Shown here: in pieces, positions 1-9,244 of the stretch
How positions within the stretch are numbered: position 1 is the stretch's first letter
How the letters are laid out: every line of letters starts with the position of its first letter
Source: Agrococcus casei LMG 22410
GTDB lineage: Bacteria; Actinomycetota; Actinomycetes; Actinomycetales; Microbacteriaceae
Length of the DNA: 64,000 nt
Assembly: GCF_900163565.1 (NCBI RefSeq)
Contig: NZ_FUHU01000020.1
Location: forward strand, 186,001 to 250,000
Direction of reading: 5' to 3'
Position numbers and translations under genes: made by a program
The notes under the pieces: model-generated
Seen by the model: only the letters and a program-made list of their open reading frames with translations
The model's database searches: none
Told to the model about the DNA's origin: nothing

Positions 1-200
1 GTCGCCGCATCGAGGGGCCGAGCCTGGCGAAGGCGGATGCGGTCCCGACGCCCGCAGACGCAGTGCGGGTCGACATCGACTCGGTGGATGCCGTCTCGCT
101 CGCCCGCAACGCGGCCCGGAGCGAACAGGTTTCGGCCGCCTTGTATTTGCGACCGGCTGATGCCATGGTTCCAGGAGCACCCAAACGGGTGTCTGTGTGA
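1..200 (+). CDS. tsaB: TsaB, C-terminal end (partial)
   Basis: Only the last 65 codons are present, in the frame beginning at base 3 and ending with TGA at 198-200. The tail reads ALYLRPADAMVPGAPKRVSV, which resembles the C-terminal end of TsaB, where an L-Y-L-R segment is followed by a short polar tail. TsaB is the scaffold partner of TsaD in making N6-threonylcarbamoyladenosine at position 37 of tRNAs that read ANN codons. The rimI and tsaD genes follow directly, the usual actinobacterial order, and this context carries much of the identification. The N-terminal domain lies outside the window. Confidence 0.8.
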   Translation, partial: RRIEGPSLAKADAVPTPADAVRVDIDSVDAVSLARNAARSEQVSAALYLRPADAMVPGAPKRVSV

Positions 201-216
201 AAGAAATGGCAGTGTT

Positions 217-672
217 ATGAACGACAGCGCTGTGAATCTCAGGCAGGCCTCCGTCGACGATCTCGACGCGATCATGCAGCTTGAGACCGCGACATTCCCG
301 TCGGATGCGTGGAACCGCGAGACGATGCAGCGAGAGCTGCGCTCGCGAGTGAATCGATATTACGTGCTCGAGCGTGACGACACCCCCGTCGCATACGGCG
401 GCATCCGCGTGGTCGCCTGCGATGCCGACGTGCAGACCATCGCGGTCGCCGACGGCAGCCGCGGCCAGGGGCTCGGCCGCGCGCTCATGGAGCACCTCAT
501 GCAGGCCGCCCGCGACGAGGGTGCGCTGCAGATGTTCCTCGAGGTGCGCGCTGACAACCCGAATGCGATCGCCCTGTACGAATCGCTCGACTTCGAGCAG
601 ATCGACGTGCGCCACGGCTATTACCAGCCCGACGGCATCGACGCGATCGTGATGATGAAAGAGCCCGTGTGA
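217..672 (+). CDS. rimI: Ribosomal protein S18-alanine N-acetyltransferase (RimI family)
   Basis: This 151-residue GNAT acetyltransferase has the acetyl-CoA loop [10 protein letters not shown] at about residues 83-92, preceded by the strand QTIAV. The C-terminal part contains [19 protein letters not shown], the hallmark of RimI-type enzymes. The family acetylates protein N-termini, classically ribosomal protein S18. The start at ATG 217 begins the conserved domain within a few residues; the frame is open upstream, but that part overlaps tsaB and looks non-coding. The stop overlaps the GTG of tsaD, so the two genes are translationally coupled. The actual substrate in this organism is not shown by the sequence. 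Confidence 0.9.
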   Translation: MNDSAVNLRQASVDDLDAIMQLETATFPSDAWNRETMQRELRSRVNRYYVLERDDTPVAYGGIRVVACDADVQTIAVADGSRGQGLGRALMEHLMQAARDEGALQMFLEVRADNPNAIALYESLDFEQIDVRHGYYQPDGIDAIVMMKEPV

Positions 673-1754
673 ACGAAACCGCAACGACCGCGCCGCTCGT
701 GCTCGGCATCGAGACCAGCTGTGACGAGACCGGCGTCGGCATCGTGCGCGGCTCGCAGCTGCTGGCCAACACCGTCGCATCGAGCATGGATGAACACGCG
801 CGTTTCGGCGGCGTCGTGCCCGAGATCGCGGCGAGGGCCCACCTCGAGGCGATGCAGCCGACGATTCTGGCAGCGTGCGACGAGGCTGGCGTGACGCTTG
901 CCGACATCGACGCTGTCGCGGTCACGGCGGGCCCGGGCTTGGCCGGCGCGCTCATGGTCGGCGTCGGCGCAGCCAAGGGGTTGGCCGCCTCGCTCGGTGT
1001 GCCGCTCTATGGCGTGAACCACCTCGTGGGGCACGTGGCAGCGGATGCGCTCGATGCGGCGAGCATTGAGCTCCCGACCGTGGCGCTGCTCGTCTCAGGC
1101 GGTCACACCTCGCTGCTGCACGTGCGCGACCTGACAGAAGACGTCGAGCTCCTCGGCGAGACGATCGATGATGCAGCAGGCGAAGCCTTCGACAAGGTCG
1201 CGCGCCTGCTCGGCCTTGCATACCCTGGCGGCCCCGCGATCGACCGTGCCGCTGTCGATGGCGACCCTGACGCCATCCGCTTTCCGCGTGGCCTCACGCT
1301 GCCCAAGTACCGCGAGAAGCACCGCTTCGACTTCTCGTTCTCGGGCCTCAAGACCTCGGTCGCCCGCTGGGTCGAGCGAGAGCAGGCGGCCGGTCGCGAG
1401 ATTCCGCTCGCCGATGTCGCCGCAAGCTTCAGAGAGGCCGTCGTCGACGTGCTGCTCACGAAGGCCCTCGACGCCTGCGAGCACACCGGCACGCGCAGGC
1501 TGCTGCTGGGTGGCGGCGTCGTCGCGAACGCCCGGCTGCGCGAAGTCGCGGCGAAGCGATGCGCGGATGCGGGGGTCGAGCTGCGCATTCCGCCGCTGGC
1601 ATTGTGCACCGACAACGGTGCGATGATCGCCGGGCTCGGATCCCTCGCGATCGCAGCGGGATACGAGCCGAGCCCTGCCGACTTCGGAGCAGATTCGACG
1701 CTGGATGTGCGTCAAGCCGTTGTGCAGGCGTCGCATGACAGGATGGAAGCATGA
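669..1754 (+). CDS. tsaD: tRNA t6A threonylcarbamoyltransferase TsaD
   Basis: This 361-residue protein has the Kae1/TsaD fold and transfers the threonylcarbamoyl group from its adenylate to A37 of tRNA. Visible motifs are [16 protein letters not shown] at the N-terminus, the metal-binding histidines in GVNHLVGH (about H118 and H122), [50 protein letters not shown], and the C-terminal metal aspartate in [10 protein letters not shown]. Length and motif order are normal for bacterial TsaD. It starts with GTG at 669, overlapping the rimI stop by 4 nt, and its own stop overlaps the next gene by 4 nt. Confidence 0.97.
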   Translation: MNETATTAPLVLGIETSCDETGVGIVRGSQLLANTVASSMDEHARFGGVVPEIAARAHLEAMQPTILAACDEAGVTLADIDAVAVTAGPGLAGALMVGVGAAKGLAASLGVPLYGVNHLVGHVAADALDAASIELPTVALLVSGGHTSLLHVRDLTEDVELLGETIDDAAGEAFDKVARLLGLAYPGGPAIDRAAVDGDPDAIRFPRGLTLPKYREKHRFDFSFSGLKTSVARWVEREQAAGREIPLADVAASFREAVVDVLLTKALDACEHTGTRRLLLGGGVVANARLREVAAKRCADAGVELRIPPLALCTDNGAMIAGLGSLAIAAGYEPSPADFGADSTLDVRQAVVQASHDRMEA

Positions 1755-2095
1755 CTTCGTACTCGGCGCCCGCCCCGATGGGGCCACCTCCGACGGCGAA
1801 CAGCTGGCGTCCGCCGGCACTCGACCGTGCGCCGGCGCATCGCGGCTACGAGTCGAAGCCCACGAATCTGATGGCCATCCTCTCGCTGATGGCAGCCGCC
1901 TCGGCCTGGGTGCTGACCGGCCCGCTCGGCACGATTGCGGCCGTCGTGCTCGGATTCGTCGCTCTCAAGCAGATCAAGCAGCGCGACGAGGGCGGGCGTG
2001 AGCTCGTCATCATGGCGCTGGTCGCGGCGGGCGTCTCGGTCGTGCTCGGGACCCTGCTGCTCATCAGCGGCATCGCGATGCTCTCGTCGCTCTGA
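1751..2095 (+). CDS. DUF4190-like small membrane protein
   Basis: This 114-residue protein has a Pro/Ala-rich cytoplasmic N-terminus of about 38 residues and two membrane segments (about 38-62 and 82-110). They are joined by a short basic-acidic loop with [13 protein letters not shown]. That arrangement, with a small residue-rich first helix followed by a charged loop, is typical of DUF4190 proteins. Its ATG overlaps the tsaD stop (ATGA), so it is probably the last gene of the tsaB-rimI-tsaD operon. The function is unknown. The gene at 2202 has the same two-helix C-terminal module. Confidence 0.7.
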   Translation: MTSYSAPAPMGPPPTANSWRPPALDRAPAHRGYESKPTNLMAILSLMAAASAWVLTGPLGTIAAVVLGFVALKQIKQRDEGGRELVIMALVAAGVSVVLGTLLLISGIAMLSSL

Positions 2096-2146
2096 CCGCA
2101 GGCGTTTCGCGGCCGTCTCACGGCATCCGTTCAAGAGATTTACAGG

Positions 2147-2173
2147 TTGACTCTGCATGCGCCCAGATAGAGT
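2147..2173 (+). promoter_or_regulatory. Candidate promoter for the NPYGQQ-repeat protein
   Basis: A TTGACT hexamer at 2147-2152 is followed after 15 nt by TAGAGT at 2168-2173. Both resemble sigma-A boxes, but the spacer is shorter than the usual 17 nt, so the call is tentative. Confidence 0.35.
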
Positions 2174-2201
2174 TGACGGAGCATACGTGCAGGAGGAGAT
2201 C

Positions 2202-3155
2202 ATGAGCGACCAATTCAACCGACCCCAGCAGCCGAACCCCTACGGCCAGCCTGAGCAGTCGAACCAGCAGAACCCCTACGCACCGCAGGGTCAGCCCTCG
2301 GCGTCGCAGCCTGACGCCGCAGGCCAGTCGGCTCAGCAGAACCCCTACGCATCGCAGCAGGGCCAGAACCCGTACGGCTCGGCCGCTTCGGCGCCGTCGG
2401 CCGCTGCCAGCGCACCCGCAGCCTCGAATCCGTACTCCCAGCAGGGCAGCTACGGCCAGCAGGCTGCCCAGAACTCGCAGGCGCAGAACCCCTACGGTCA
2501 GCAGGCACCTGGTCAGTCGGCTCCGGGTCAGCAGGCCCCTGGCCAGTCGGCACCCAACCCGTACGGCCAGCAGAGCGCTCCGAACCCCTACGGCCAGCAG
2601 CAGAGCAGCCCGAACCCCTACGGTCAGCAGGCACCGGGCCAGCAGGCACCCGGTCAGCAGGCACCGGGCCAGGCTCCTGCCGCAAACCCCTACGCTCAGC
2701 AGTCGCAGAGCGCACCTGCTGCCAACCCGTATGCGCAGCAGTCGCAGAGCGCACCCACGGCGAACCCGTACGGCCAGCAGTCGCAGCCCGGCTACGCAGC
2801 GGGCGGCTACACCTCAGGCGGGTACGGCGACCAGTCGCAGAACCCCTACGGCCAGCAGCAGGACGCAGGCCAGGCCTACAACTACAACCAGTACGGCGGC
2901 CAGACGACCGAGAAGAAGGGCTTCCACCCGCTCACGCTCTGGACGCTCATCCTCGCCGGCGTCGGCTTCCTGCTCAGCATCGCCAACGGATTCGGCCTGC
3001 TGCTCTCGATCGCCGCAGTCGTGACCGGTGTCATGGCCATGAAGAAGGCTCCCGAGAACAAGCCCTGGCCGCTCATCGGCATGCTGGTGGGTGCACTCGG
3101 CATCGTGCTTGCGCTGATCCTGATCATCATCTCGATCATGATCCTGGTCGCCTGA
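2202..3155 (+). CDS. Repeat-rich DUF4190-type membrane protein
   Basis: The 317-residue protein starts at ATG 2202, chosen because AGGAGGAG lies at 2191-2198 just upstream; an in-frame ATG at 2157 lacks such a site. About the first 220 residues are low-complexity and rich in Pro, Gln, Asn, Ala and Tyr, built on NPYGQQ and APGQQ repeats. The last 75 residues hold two hydrophobic helices separated by MKKAPENKPWP. Many actinobacterial DUF4190/DUF4870-type proteins pair a Pro/Gln-rich cytoplasmic tail with such helices. The tail may mediate weak multivalent binding or phase separation, but that is inference. No catalytic motif is visible. Confidence 0.8.
   Translation: MSDQFNRPQQPNPYGQPEQSNQQNPYAPQGQPSASQPDAAGQSAQQNPYASQQGQNPYGSAASAPSAAASAPAASNPYSQQGSYGQQAAQNSQAQNPYGQQAPGQSAPGQQAPGQSAPNPYGQQSAPNPYGQQQSSPNPYGQQAPGQQAPGQQAPGQAPAANPYAQQSQSAPAANPYAQQSQSAPTANPYGQQSQPGYAAGGYTSGGYGDQSQNPYGQQQDAGQAYNYNQYGGQTTEKKGFHPLTLWTLILAGVGFLLSIANGFGLLLSIAAVVTGVMAMKKAPENKPWPLIGMLVGALGIVLALILIIISIMILVA
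2220..2880 (+). repeat. Degenerate tandem repeat coding for NPYGQQ/APGQQ
   Basis: Variants of AACCCCTACGGCCAGCAG recur throughout the 5' two thirds of the gene starting at 2202, mixed with CAGGCACC(G/T)GGCCAG units. The repeat is in frame and imperfect, so copy number may vary between strains. Confidence 0.75.
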
Positions 3156-3174
3156 CGACCCGAGCTTCTCCGCC

Positions 3175-4383
3175 TCACACGATTCGACGGGCGATCACCG
3201 CATGGTGGTCGCCCTCGATTCGTGTCAGCACCAGTGTCGCGCTGTTCGGCCCCTGCAGCTTCAGCCGCTTCCTGAAGTCGGCGGGCTCGATGCCGGTGCC
3301 GCGCTGCTTGATCTCGAGCGTGCCGATCTGCAGCTCGCGCATCCGCTTCGCAATCGCTTTGGCGTGCAGGGGCAGCACCTCCTGCACTTCGAACGAGGCG
3401 GCGAACGGATGCGCGACATGCGTCTCCGAAGTCAGGTACGCGATGCTCTCGCTCACCAGGCCGGCCCCCAGCTCGGCCGCCAGCACTGGCAGCAGGCCCG
3501 CACGGATCACGGTTCCGTGCGGTTCGTGCAGATACCGCCCGAGCGGGGCAGTCTCGACGCCCGCCGCATCGGCGGCCGAAGATCGCAGCTCGAACCTGCC
3601 GTCGCTTGTGCGCAGCAGTGCGCTGCGCAAGCCGGGCTCGCGCTCGGCGCCGCCCCAGTAGACGGCTGCCTCCAGGGTCTGCGTGCCCTCGCCGACCCAC
3701 TGCCACTCGGCTTCGGCCGGCAGCACCTCGTGCGGCACGGCGGGCCCGAGCTTGACGCCCAGCAGATGGGTCTTGGCGAGCCCGAATGCGAAGTCGAGCG
3801 ACGGCGACCAGTCTGCCGGCGTCATGCGGCGCTTCGAGCCGCTGCGGCGAGCGGGGTCGAGCCACACAGCATCTGCCGCCCCGACGTCGAACTGCTCGGC
3901 GTCTGCCGCGTGCACCCGCGCATCCGCGAAGCCGCTGAGGTTCTCTGCGGTCAGGGCTGCCGTCTCGGCATCGCGCTCGACCGCGTCGACGCGCAGGCCC
4001 GCTCGTGCGAAGGCGATCGAGTCGGCCCCTATGCCGCTGCCCAGGTCGGCGATGCTGCTGGCTCCTGCTGCGCGCATCCGCTCGGCGTGCTCCGCCGCAA
4101 TCCAGCCGCGCGTGGCCTGCTCGTACCCGTCGCGGGTGAACAGCATCGAGTCGGCGCCGACGCCGAACTTCTGCCGGCCCTTGAGCTGCAGCTGCGCCTG
4201 CTGCAGGGCCGCGCGCACCTGCTCGGGGTCGTGCCCGTCGCGGCGTGCTCGGGTGTTGAAGGCGAGGGAGTCGTCACCGGCTTCGAGGGATGCGCGGGCG
4301 CTGTCGATCAGGGCGCGCAGGGATGCGTCGAATGCAGGGTGAGACACGCATTCATCCAAGCACAGGCGGTTCTTGGCACTCAT
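3175..4383 (-). CDS. Class I SAM-dependent methyltransferase with THUMP-like C-terminus
   Basis: This 402-residue protein has a SAM-binding core: ADLGSGIGADSIAFARAG (motif I), DAVERD (motif II) and AVWLDPARR (a D-P-A-R catalytic-type motif). The C-terminal part, with LEIKQRGTGIEPADFRKRLKLQG, matches the THUMP-like domain seen in actinobacterial putative RNA methyltransferases. The substrate is unknown. The ATG at 4381-4383 lies inside the upstream CIRCE operator of groES; a GTG at 4347 (VSHPAFDASL) is an alternative start that would clear it. It is divergent from groES and convergent with the gene ending at 3155. Confidence 0.8.
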   Translation of the reverse strand: MSAKNRLCLDECVSHPAFDASLRALIDSARASLEAGDDSLAFNTRARRDGHDPEQVRAALQQAQLQLKGRQKFGVGADSMLFTRDGYEQATRGWIAAEHAERMRAAGASSIADLGSGIGADSIAFARAGLRVDAVERDAETAALTAENLSGFADARVHAADAEQFDVGAADAVWLDPARRSGSKRRMTPADWSPSLDFAFGLAKTHLLGVKLGPAVPHEVLPAEAEWQWVGEGTQTLEAAVYWGGAEREPGLRSALLRTSDGRFELRSSAADAAGVETAPLGRYLHEPHGTVIRAGLLPVLAAELGAGLVSESIAYLTSETHVAHPFAASFEVQEVLPLHAKAIAKRMRELQIGTLEIKQRGTGIEPADFRKRLKLQGPNSATLVLTRIEGDHHAVIARRIV

Positions 4384-4399
4384 ATTGACCGAGTGCCAG
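4373..4399 (+). promoter_or_regulatory. CIRCE operator 1 (HrcA site)
   Basis: TTGGCACTC and GAGTGCCAG are separated by exactly 9 nt, matching the CIRCE consensus TTAGCACTC-N9-GAGTGCTAA with two changes. It overlaps the -35 box of the groES promoter and the divergent ATG at 4381-4383. Confidence 0.88.
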
Positions 4400-4413
4400 C
4401 GGTTGACTACAGT
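4385..4413 (+). promoter_or_regulatory. groES sigma-A promoter
   Basis: TTGACC (4385-4390) and TACAGT (4408-4413) are separated by the ideal 17 nt. The box pair lies between and within the two CIRCE operators, so HrcA binding would block it. Confidence 0.8.
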
Positions 4414-4418
4414 TGGTT

Positions 4419-4445
4419 CTGGCACTCGAACCACTCGACTGCCAA
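4419..4445 (+). promoter_or_regulatory. CIRCE operator 2 (HrcA site)
   Basis: CTGGCACTC and GACTGCCAA are 9 nt apart, a second CIRCE copy with one mismatch in its own symmetry. It begins 6 nt after the -10 box, covering the likely transcription start. Confidence 0.8.
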
Positions 4446-4472
4446 CAGGAACTTCAACAGAAAGAGGTAACC

Positions 4473-4769
4473 GTGTCGGTTTCCATCAAGCCGCTCGAGG
4501 ACCGCATTGTCATCCGCCAGGTTGAGGCAGAGACGACCACCGCAAGCGGTCTCGTTATTCCTGACACTGCCAAGGAGAAGCCCCAGGAGGGCGAAGTCGT
4601 GGCAGTCGGCCCCGGCCGTGTCGACGACAACGGCAACCGCGTTCCGGTTGACGTGACCGCAGGCGACCGCGTGCTGTACTCGAAGTACGGAGGCACCGAA
4701 GTCAAGTTCGGCGCTGACGAGTACCTCGTGCTCTCGGCTCGCGACGTGCTCGCGATCGTCGTGCGCTAA
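4473..4769 (+). CDS. groES: Co-chaperonin GroES (Cpn10)
   Basis: This 98-residue protein matches Cpn10 over its full length: [10 protein letters not shown] at the start, the mobile-loop region [20 protein letters not shown], and a C-terminal beta strand [14 protein letters not shown]. GroES caps GroEL during protein folding in the cytoplasm. The start is GTG 4473 with AAAGAGG at 4461-4467; residues before it do not belong to the family. No groEL follows: a strong terminator lies 18 bp after the stop. It is controlled by a promoter with two CIRCE sites, so heat induction through HrcA is expected. Confidence 0.97.
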   Translation: MSVSIKPLEDRIVIRQVEAETTTASGLVIPDTAKEKPQEGEVVAVGPGRVDDNGNRVPVDVTAGDRVLYSKYGGTEVKFGADEYLVLSARDVLAIVVR

Positions 4770-4786
4770 GCTCGGCAACAGTTCTC

Positions 4787-4818
4787 GCAACGACGGCACC
4801 GTGCGGTGCCGTCGTTGC
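4787..4818 (+). terminator. Rho-independent terminator of groES
   Basis: A perfect 14-bp stem (GCAACGACGGCACC / GGTGCCGTCGTTGC) with a GTGC loop is followed by TGTTTCTG. Confidence 0.88.
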
Positions 4819-4837
4819 TGTTTCTGAAAGGAACGCG

Positions 4838-5764
4838 GTGGACTCCGAGTACCGCAAGGGCATGCTCTTCGCCCTGGGCTCATACCTGATCTGGGGCATG
4901 ATGCCGCTCTACGTGGTGCTCATGATCAGCGTCAACCCGTTCGAGCTCGTCGGCTGGCGAGTGTTCGCGTCACTGCTCATCGCGGCGCTGCTGCTCACCT
5001 TCATGCGCGGCTGGAAGCGGCTTCGAGCGCTCTGGCACGACAAGCGCGCGCTTGCCTGGCTCGCCGCATCCGGCGTCGCGATCCTGATCAACTGGACGAC
5101 CTTCGCCTACGCCGTGCTCTCTGAGCGGGTGCTCGACACGAGCCTCGGCTACTTCCTGCAGCCGCTCCTGTCTGTTGCGCTGGCCGTCGTCTTCCTGCGC
5201 GAGCGGATGCGCCCCCTCCAGTGGGTCGCCATCGGCATCATGGTCGTGGCTGTCGTCGTCATGATCGTCGGCTACGGCAGCGTGCCGATCATCGCCCTGC
5301 TGCTCGCCGGCTCGTTCGGCATCTACGGTCTGCTCAAGAAGCAGGCCGGCAAGCGCGTGGATGCGCTGGTCGGCTTCACGGTCGAGACCGCCGCGACGAT
5401 TCCCTTCTCGATCGGCATGATCGTCGTCGTCGCGATGACCGGCGGACTCACGATCACCGAGGGCCCGGCGTACGTGCCGTGGCTCGTGCTCGGGTTCGGC
5501 GTCGTGACCGCGGGCCCGCTCGTGATGTTCGCGTCCGCGGCGCGCAGGCTGCCGCTCTCCGTGCTGAGCATCATGCAGTACATCGCGCCGATCATGAGCT
5601 TCCTGTTCGGGGTGTTCCTGCTGGGCGAGCCGATGCCGCTCGAGCGGCTGGCCGCCTTCGCGCTGGTGTGGGTGGCTCTGATCGTGTTCACGGTCGACAC
5701 CCTGATCTACGCCGGCAAGTCGCGTCGCGCAGCTCGGGCAGCACGCGTCGAACCGCTGATCTAG
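4838..5764 (+). CDS. rarD: EamA-family transporter RarD
   Basis: This 308-residue protein belongs to the drug/metabolite transporter superfamily, with about ten membrane helices and a basic C-terminal tail. The N-terminal GSYLIWGMMPLY and later NWTTFAYAV and LGYFLQPLLSVALAV are characteristic of RarD. Its physiological substrate is not established. The start is GTG 4838, 5 nt after AAAGGA at 4827-4832. It follows the groES terminator and probably has its own promoter, though none is obvious in the 20 nt available. Confidence 0.88.
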   Translation: MDSEYRKGMLFALGSYLIWGMMPLYVVLMISVNPFELVGWRVFASLLIAALLLTFMRGWKRLRALWHDKRALAWLAASGVAILINWTTFAYAVLSERVLDTSLGYFLQPLLSVALAVVFLRERMRPLQWVAIGIMVVAVVVMIVGYGSVPIIALLLAGSFGIYGLLKKQAGKRVDALVGFTVETAATIPFSIGMIVVVAMTGGLTITEGPAYVPWLVLGFGVVTAGPLVMFASAARRLPLSVLSIMQYIAPIMSFLFGVFLLGEPMPLERLAAFALVWVALIVFTVDTLIYAGKSRRAARAARVEPLI

Positions 5765-5860
5765 AGCGCCAGACGCGCCAAACCTGCGGTTTGCAGGCGT
5801 CTGACGGCATTCGCAACAAGACTGTTACCAAATTCGGCTCAATTGCGCGCGCCGCTTTCG

Positions 5861-5898
5861 TATAGTGATTGATCAAGCGGCGGACGGTATCTGTACCG
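5861..5898 (+). promoter_or_regulatory. -10 box and leader hairpin of the Liv-type lipoprotein gene
   Basis: TATAGT at 5861-5866 is a near-perfect -10 box without a clear -35. About 18 nt downstream a small hairpin forms (CGGTA, loop TCTG, TACCG at 5885-5898), inside the expected 5' leader and before the ribosome site GAGGAG at 5909-5914. Confidence 0.55.
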
Positions 5899-5919
5899 CC
5901 CACTCAATGAGGAGTGTCT

Positions 5920-7188
5920 ATGAATGCACTGAAGACCAGATCGCGCAACACCCGTCGTGCACTGATGCTGGGGTCCGCAAGCGCGGCCGCTGCACTCGTG
6001 CTCGCTGGCTGTTCATCGTCGGGCGGCGACGGAGGAGATGACGGCGACGGCGGCGACGGAGACGGCGCATCCGGCGACGAGCTGAAGATCAGCACGATCC
6101 TGCCCCAGACCGGAAACCTGTCGTTCCTCGGCCCGCCCGAGTTCGCAGGCGTCGAGCTGGCTGTTGCCGAGCTCGAAGAAGCCGGCTACGAGTACGACAT
6201 CTCGCTGTCGCACCACGACTCGGGCGACACCACGACCGACATCGCAACGCAGTCGGCAGACGCAGTCGTCCAGGAAGGCGCAAGCGTCGTCATCGGCGCG
6301 GCCTCGTCGGGCAGCTCGTTCACCTTCATCGACAAGATGATCGACGCCAACATCGTGATGATCTCGCCGGCCAACACCGCGCCTGACTTCACCGACTACG
6401 ACGACAACGACGTCTACTGGCGCACCGCACCGTCTGATGTGCTGCAGGGCCGCGTGCTCGGCAACCTGATGACGGGCAACGGCGCAGCCAACGTCGCGTT
6501 CCTCGTCGTGAACGACCCGTACGGAACCGGTCTCGCTGAGAACGCCCGCATCGCGGTCGAGTCGGCAGGCGGCAGCGTCGTGGCAGAAGAGCTGTTCAAC
6601 CCGGGTGAGACGAACTTCGCAACGCAGGTGAGCTCGATCATGGGTCAGAACCCTGACGCGATCGCTCTGATCACCTTCGACGAGGTCAACCTCGCAGTGC
6701 CCGCGCTGTCGGATGCTGGTGTCACCGGCGACATGATGTACTTCGTCGACGGCAACCTGTCGAACACGTTCGACTTCCCTGAGGGAACCCTCGAGGGCGC
6801 ACTGGGCACCCAGCCCGGCGCCATCGCAGAGGGCGACTTCAAGGATCGTCTGCTCGAGCAGGACCCCGAGCTCGTCGACTTCAACTACGCAGCTGAGTCC
6901 TACGACGCAGTCGTGCTGGCGGCTCTTGCAGCAGCGCAGGGCGGCGGCACGGATGCCGACACCATCAAGGCCAACATGCAGTCGGTCTCTGAGGGCGGCA
7001 CGAAGTGCACGACGATCCAGGAATGCCTTGATCTGCTCGCAGACGGCGAAGACATCGACTATGACGGTGTCTCCGGCCCGATCGAGTTCAACGAGCAGGG
7101 TGACCCGACGTCGGCATACATCGGCGTCTACGAATTCGGTGCTGACAACCGCTACGAGTTCGTCCGCGCTGAAGAGGGCACCATCTAG
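5920..7188 (+). CDS. Branched-chain amino acid-type ABC substrate-binding lipoprotein
   Basis: The 422-residue precursor has a basic N-terminus, a hydrophobic stretch and a lipobox LAGC, followed by a Gly/Asp/Ser-rich linker. The mature part begins LKISTILPQTGNLSFLGPPE and continues with ASVVIGAASSG, MISPANTAP and VNDPYGTGLA, which fits the type I periplasmic-binding fold (Leu/Ile/Val receptor family). It should be anchored outside the membrane and deliver ligand to LivH/LivM. ATG 5920 is chosen over GTG 5914 because GAGGAG at 5909-5914 would overlap the GTG. It is convergent with livF rather than inside the permease operon. The actual ligand is not shown. Confidence 0.9.
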   Translation: MNALKTRSRNTRRALMLGSASAAAALVLAGCSSSGGDGGDDGDGGDGDGASGDELKISTILPQTGNLSFLGPPEFAGVELAVAELEEAGYEYDISLSHHDSGDTTTDIATQSADAVVQEGASVVIGAASSGSSFTFIDKMIDANIVMISPANTAPDFTDYDDNDVYWRTAPSDVLQGRVLGNLMTGNGAANVAFLVVNDPYGTGLAENARIAVESAGGSVVAEELFNPGETNFATQVSSIMGQNPDAIALITFDEVNLAVPALSDAGVTGDMMYFVDGNLSNTFDFPEGTLEGALGTQPGAIAEGDFKDRLLEQDPELVDFNYAAESYDAVVLAALAAAQGGGTDADTIKANMQSVSEGGTKCTTIQECLDLLADGEDIDYDGVSGPIEFNEQGDPTSAYIGVYEFGADNRYEFVRAEEGTI

Positions 7189-7210
7189 GAGCCACGCAAC
7201 AGCAACGCAG

Positions 7211-7238
7211 GGGCCCGGACAGCGAACTGTCCGGGCCC
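7211..7238 (+). terminator. Terminator of the substrate-binding protein gene
   Basis: An 11-bp perfect stem (GGGCCCGGACA / TGTCCGGGCCC) with loop GCGAAC follows the stop by 22 bp and is trailed by TTCGCTG. Confidence 0.85.
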
Positions 7239-7284
7239 TTCGCTGTGCCCTTGGTGTTGTGCCTCGATGCGGTGGGGCGCTGCT

Positions 7285-7347
7285 TTTCTCGGTCGCTGAG
7301 GGGTTCCGAATCAACTATTGACGCGGATGTGCTGAGCGACCGAGAAA
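7285..7347. repeat. 13-bp inverted repeat with 37-nt spacer
   Basis: TTTCTCGGTCGCT at 7285-7297 and AGCGACCGAGAAA at 7335-7347 are exact inverted copies. They lie between the two terminators that separate the convergent substrate-binding protein gene and livF. No open frame or known element was recognised; the rest of this 236-bp gap holds only those terminators. Confidence 0.7.
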
Positions 7348-7381
7348 GCCAGACGGCTCTGTGGCTCCCGGGCGCAAGCGA

Positions 7382-7416
7382 GAGGCCCGCAGTCCCATTG
7401 CGGGACTGCGGGCCTC
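7382..7416 (-). terminator. Terminator of the livHMGF operon
   Basis: A 15-bp perfect stem (GAGGCCCGCAGTCCC / GGGACTGCGGGCCTC) with loop ATTGC begins about 8 bp beyond the livF stop. No T-tract follows on the minus strand. Confidence 0.75.
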
Positions 7417-7424
7417 CTATCGCC

Positions 7425-8305
<881 letters not shown>

Positions 8306-8309
<4 letters not shown>

Positions 8310-9244
8310 GACTGCTCCTTGTCGGTGGCTGCTTCTGTGTCAGCATCGGCACGCTCTTCTGCGAGCTCTGCCTGCAGCGCCTCTTCCATCTCGATCTGGC
8401 CCGTGATCGAGCCGAGGTCGGTGTCGTGGTGCGACCCGAGGTAGGCGTCGACCACTGCCTGGTTCTTCATGATGTCTTCGGGCACGTCTTCAGCGACGAC
8501 CTTGCCCTCCGCCATCACGACGACCCAGTCAGAGATGTGGCGCACCATGTGCATGTCGTGCTCGACGAAGAGCACGGTCATGCCGTCTTCCTTGAGCCCG
8601 AGCACGTGATCGAGCAGCGACTGCGTCAGCGCCGGGTTGACGCCTGCCATCGGCTCGTCGAGCATGACGAGCTGCGGGTCGCTCATCAGGGCTCGTGCCA
8701 TCTCGAGCAGCTTGCGCTGGCCTCCCGAGAGCGACGCGGCGTAGTCGTCCTTCTTGGCGTCGAGCTTGAACCTGGCGAGCAGCTCGAGAGCTTTCTCGCG
8801 ATTCGCGTTCTCCTGTTCGCGCCAGATGCCCGGGATGAAGGACGCCCAGAACCGCTCGCCCTTCTGATCGGATGCGCCCAGCAGCACGTTCTCGAGCACC
8901 GTGAGGCGGCCGAGGCTCTTCGTCAGCTGGAAGGTGCGAACCATGCCGCTCCTCGCAGCCTTGAACGAGGGGATGCCCGCCAGGTTGGTGCCGTCGAACG
9001 ACCACGTGCCGGTGTTCGGCTTGTCGAATCCTGTCAGCAGGTTGAACAGGGTCGTCTTGCCGGCACCGTTGGGGCCGATGAGCGCTGTGATGGCGTTGCG
9101 CGGGATCTCGAGGTGATCGACGTCGACAGCCTTGAGGCCGCCGAACTGTCGGGTGACCCCATCCGCCACGATGATCGGATCCTTCTTGGCAACTCCCGGG
9201 CCATTGGTGCCCGAGATGAGATCGGCGGCTGTGACCTTAGACAT
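8306..9244 (-). CDS. livG: Liv ABC transporter ATP-binding protein LivG
   Basis: This 312-residue ABC ATPase has Walker A GPNGAGKTT, signature LSGGQRKLLEMARAL, Walker B VMLDEP and the LivG-type MAGVNP after it, then VLFVEHDM. N- and C-terminal extensions of roughly 25 and 50 acidic residues flank the core. It overlaps livF by 4 nt downstream and livM by 8 nt upstream, indicating one operon with translational coupling. Confidence 0.93.

Noticed and set aside
3202-4470. Open frame of 422 codons on the plus strand opposite the THUMP-like methyltransferase
   Set aside because: The minus-strand gene has clear methyltransferase motifs; the plus-strand translation has none.
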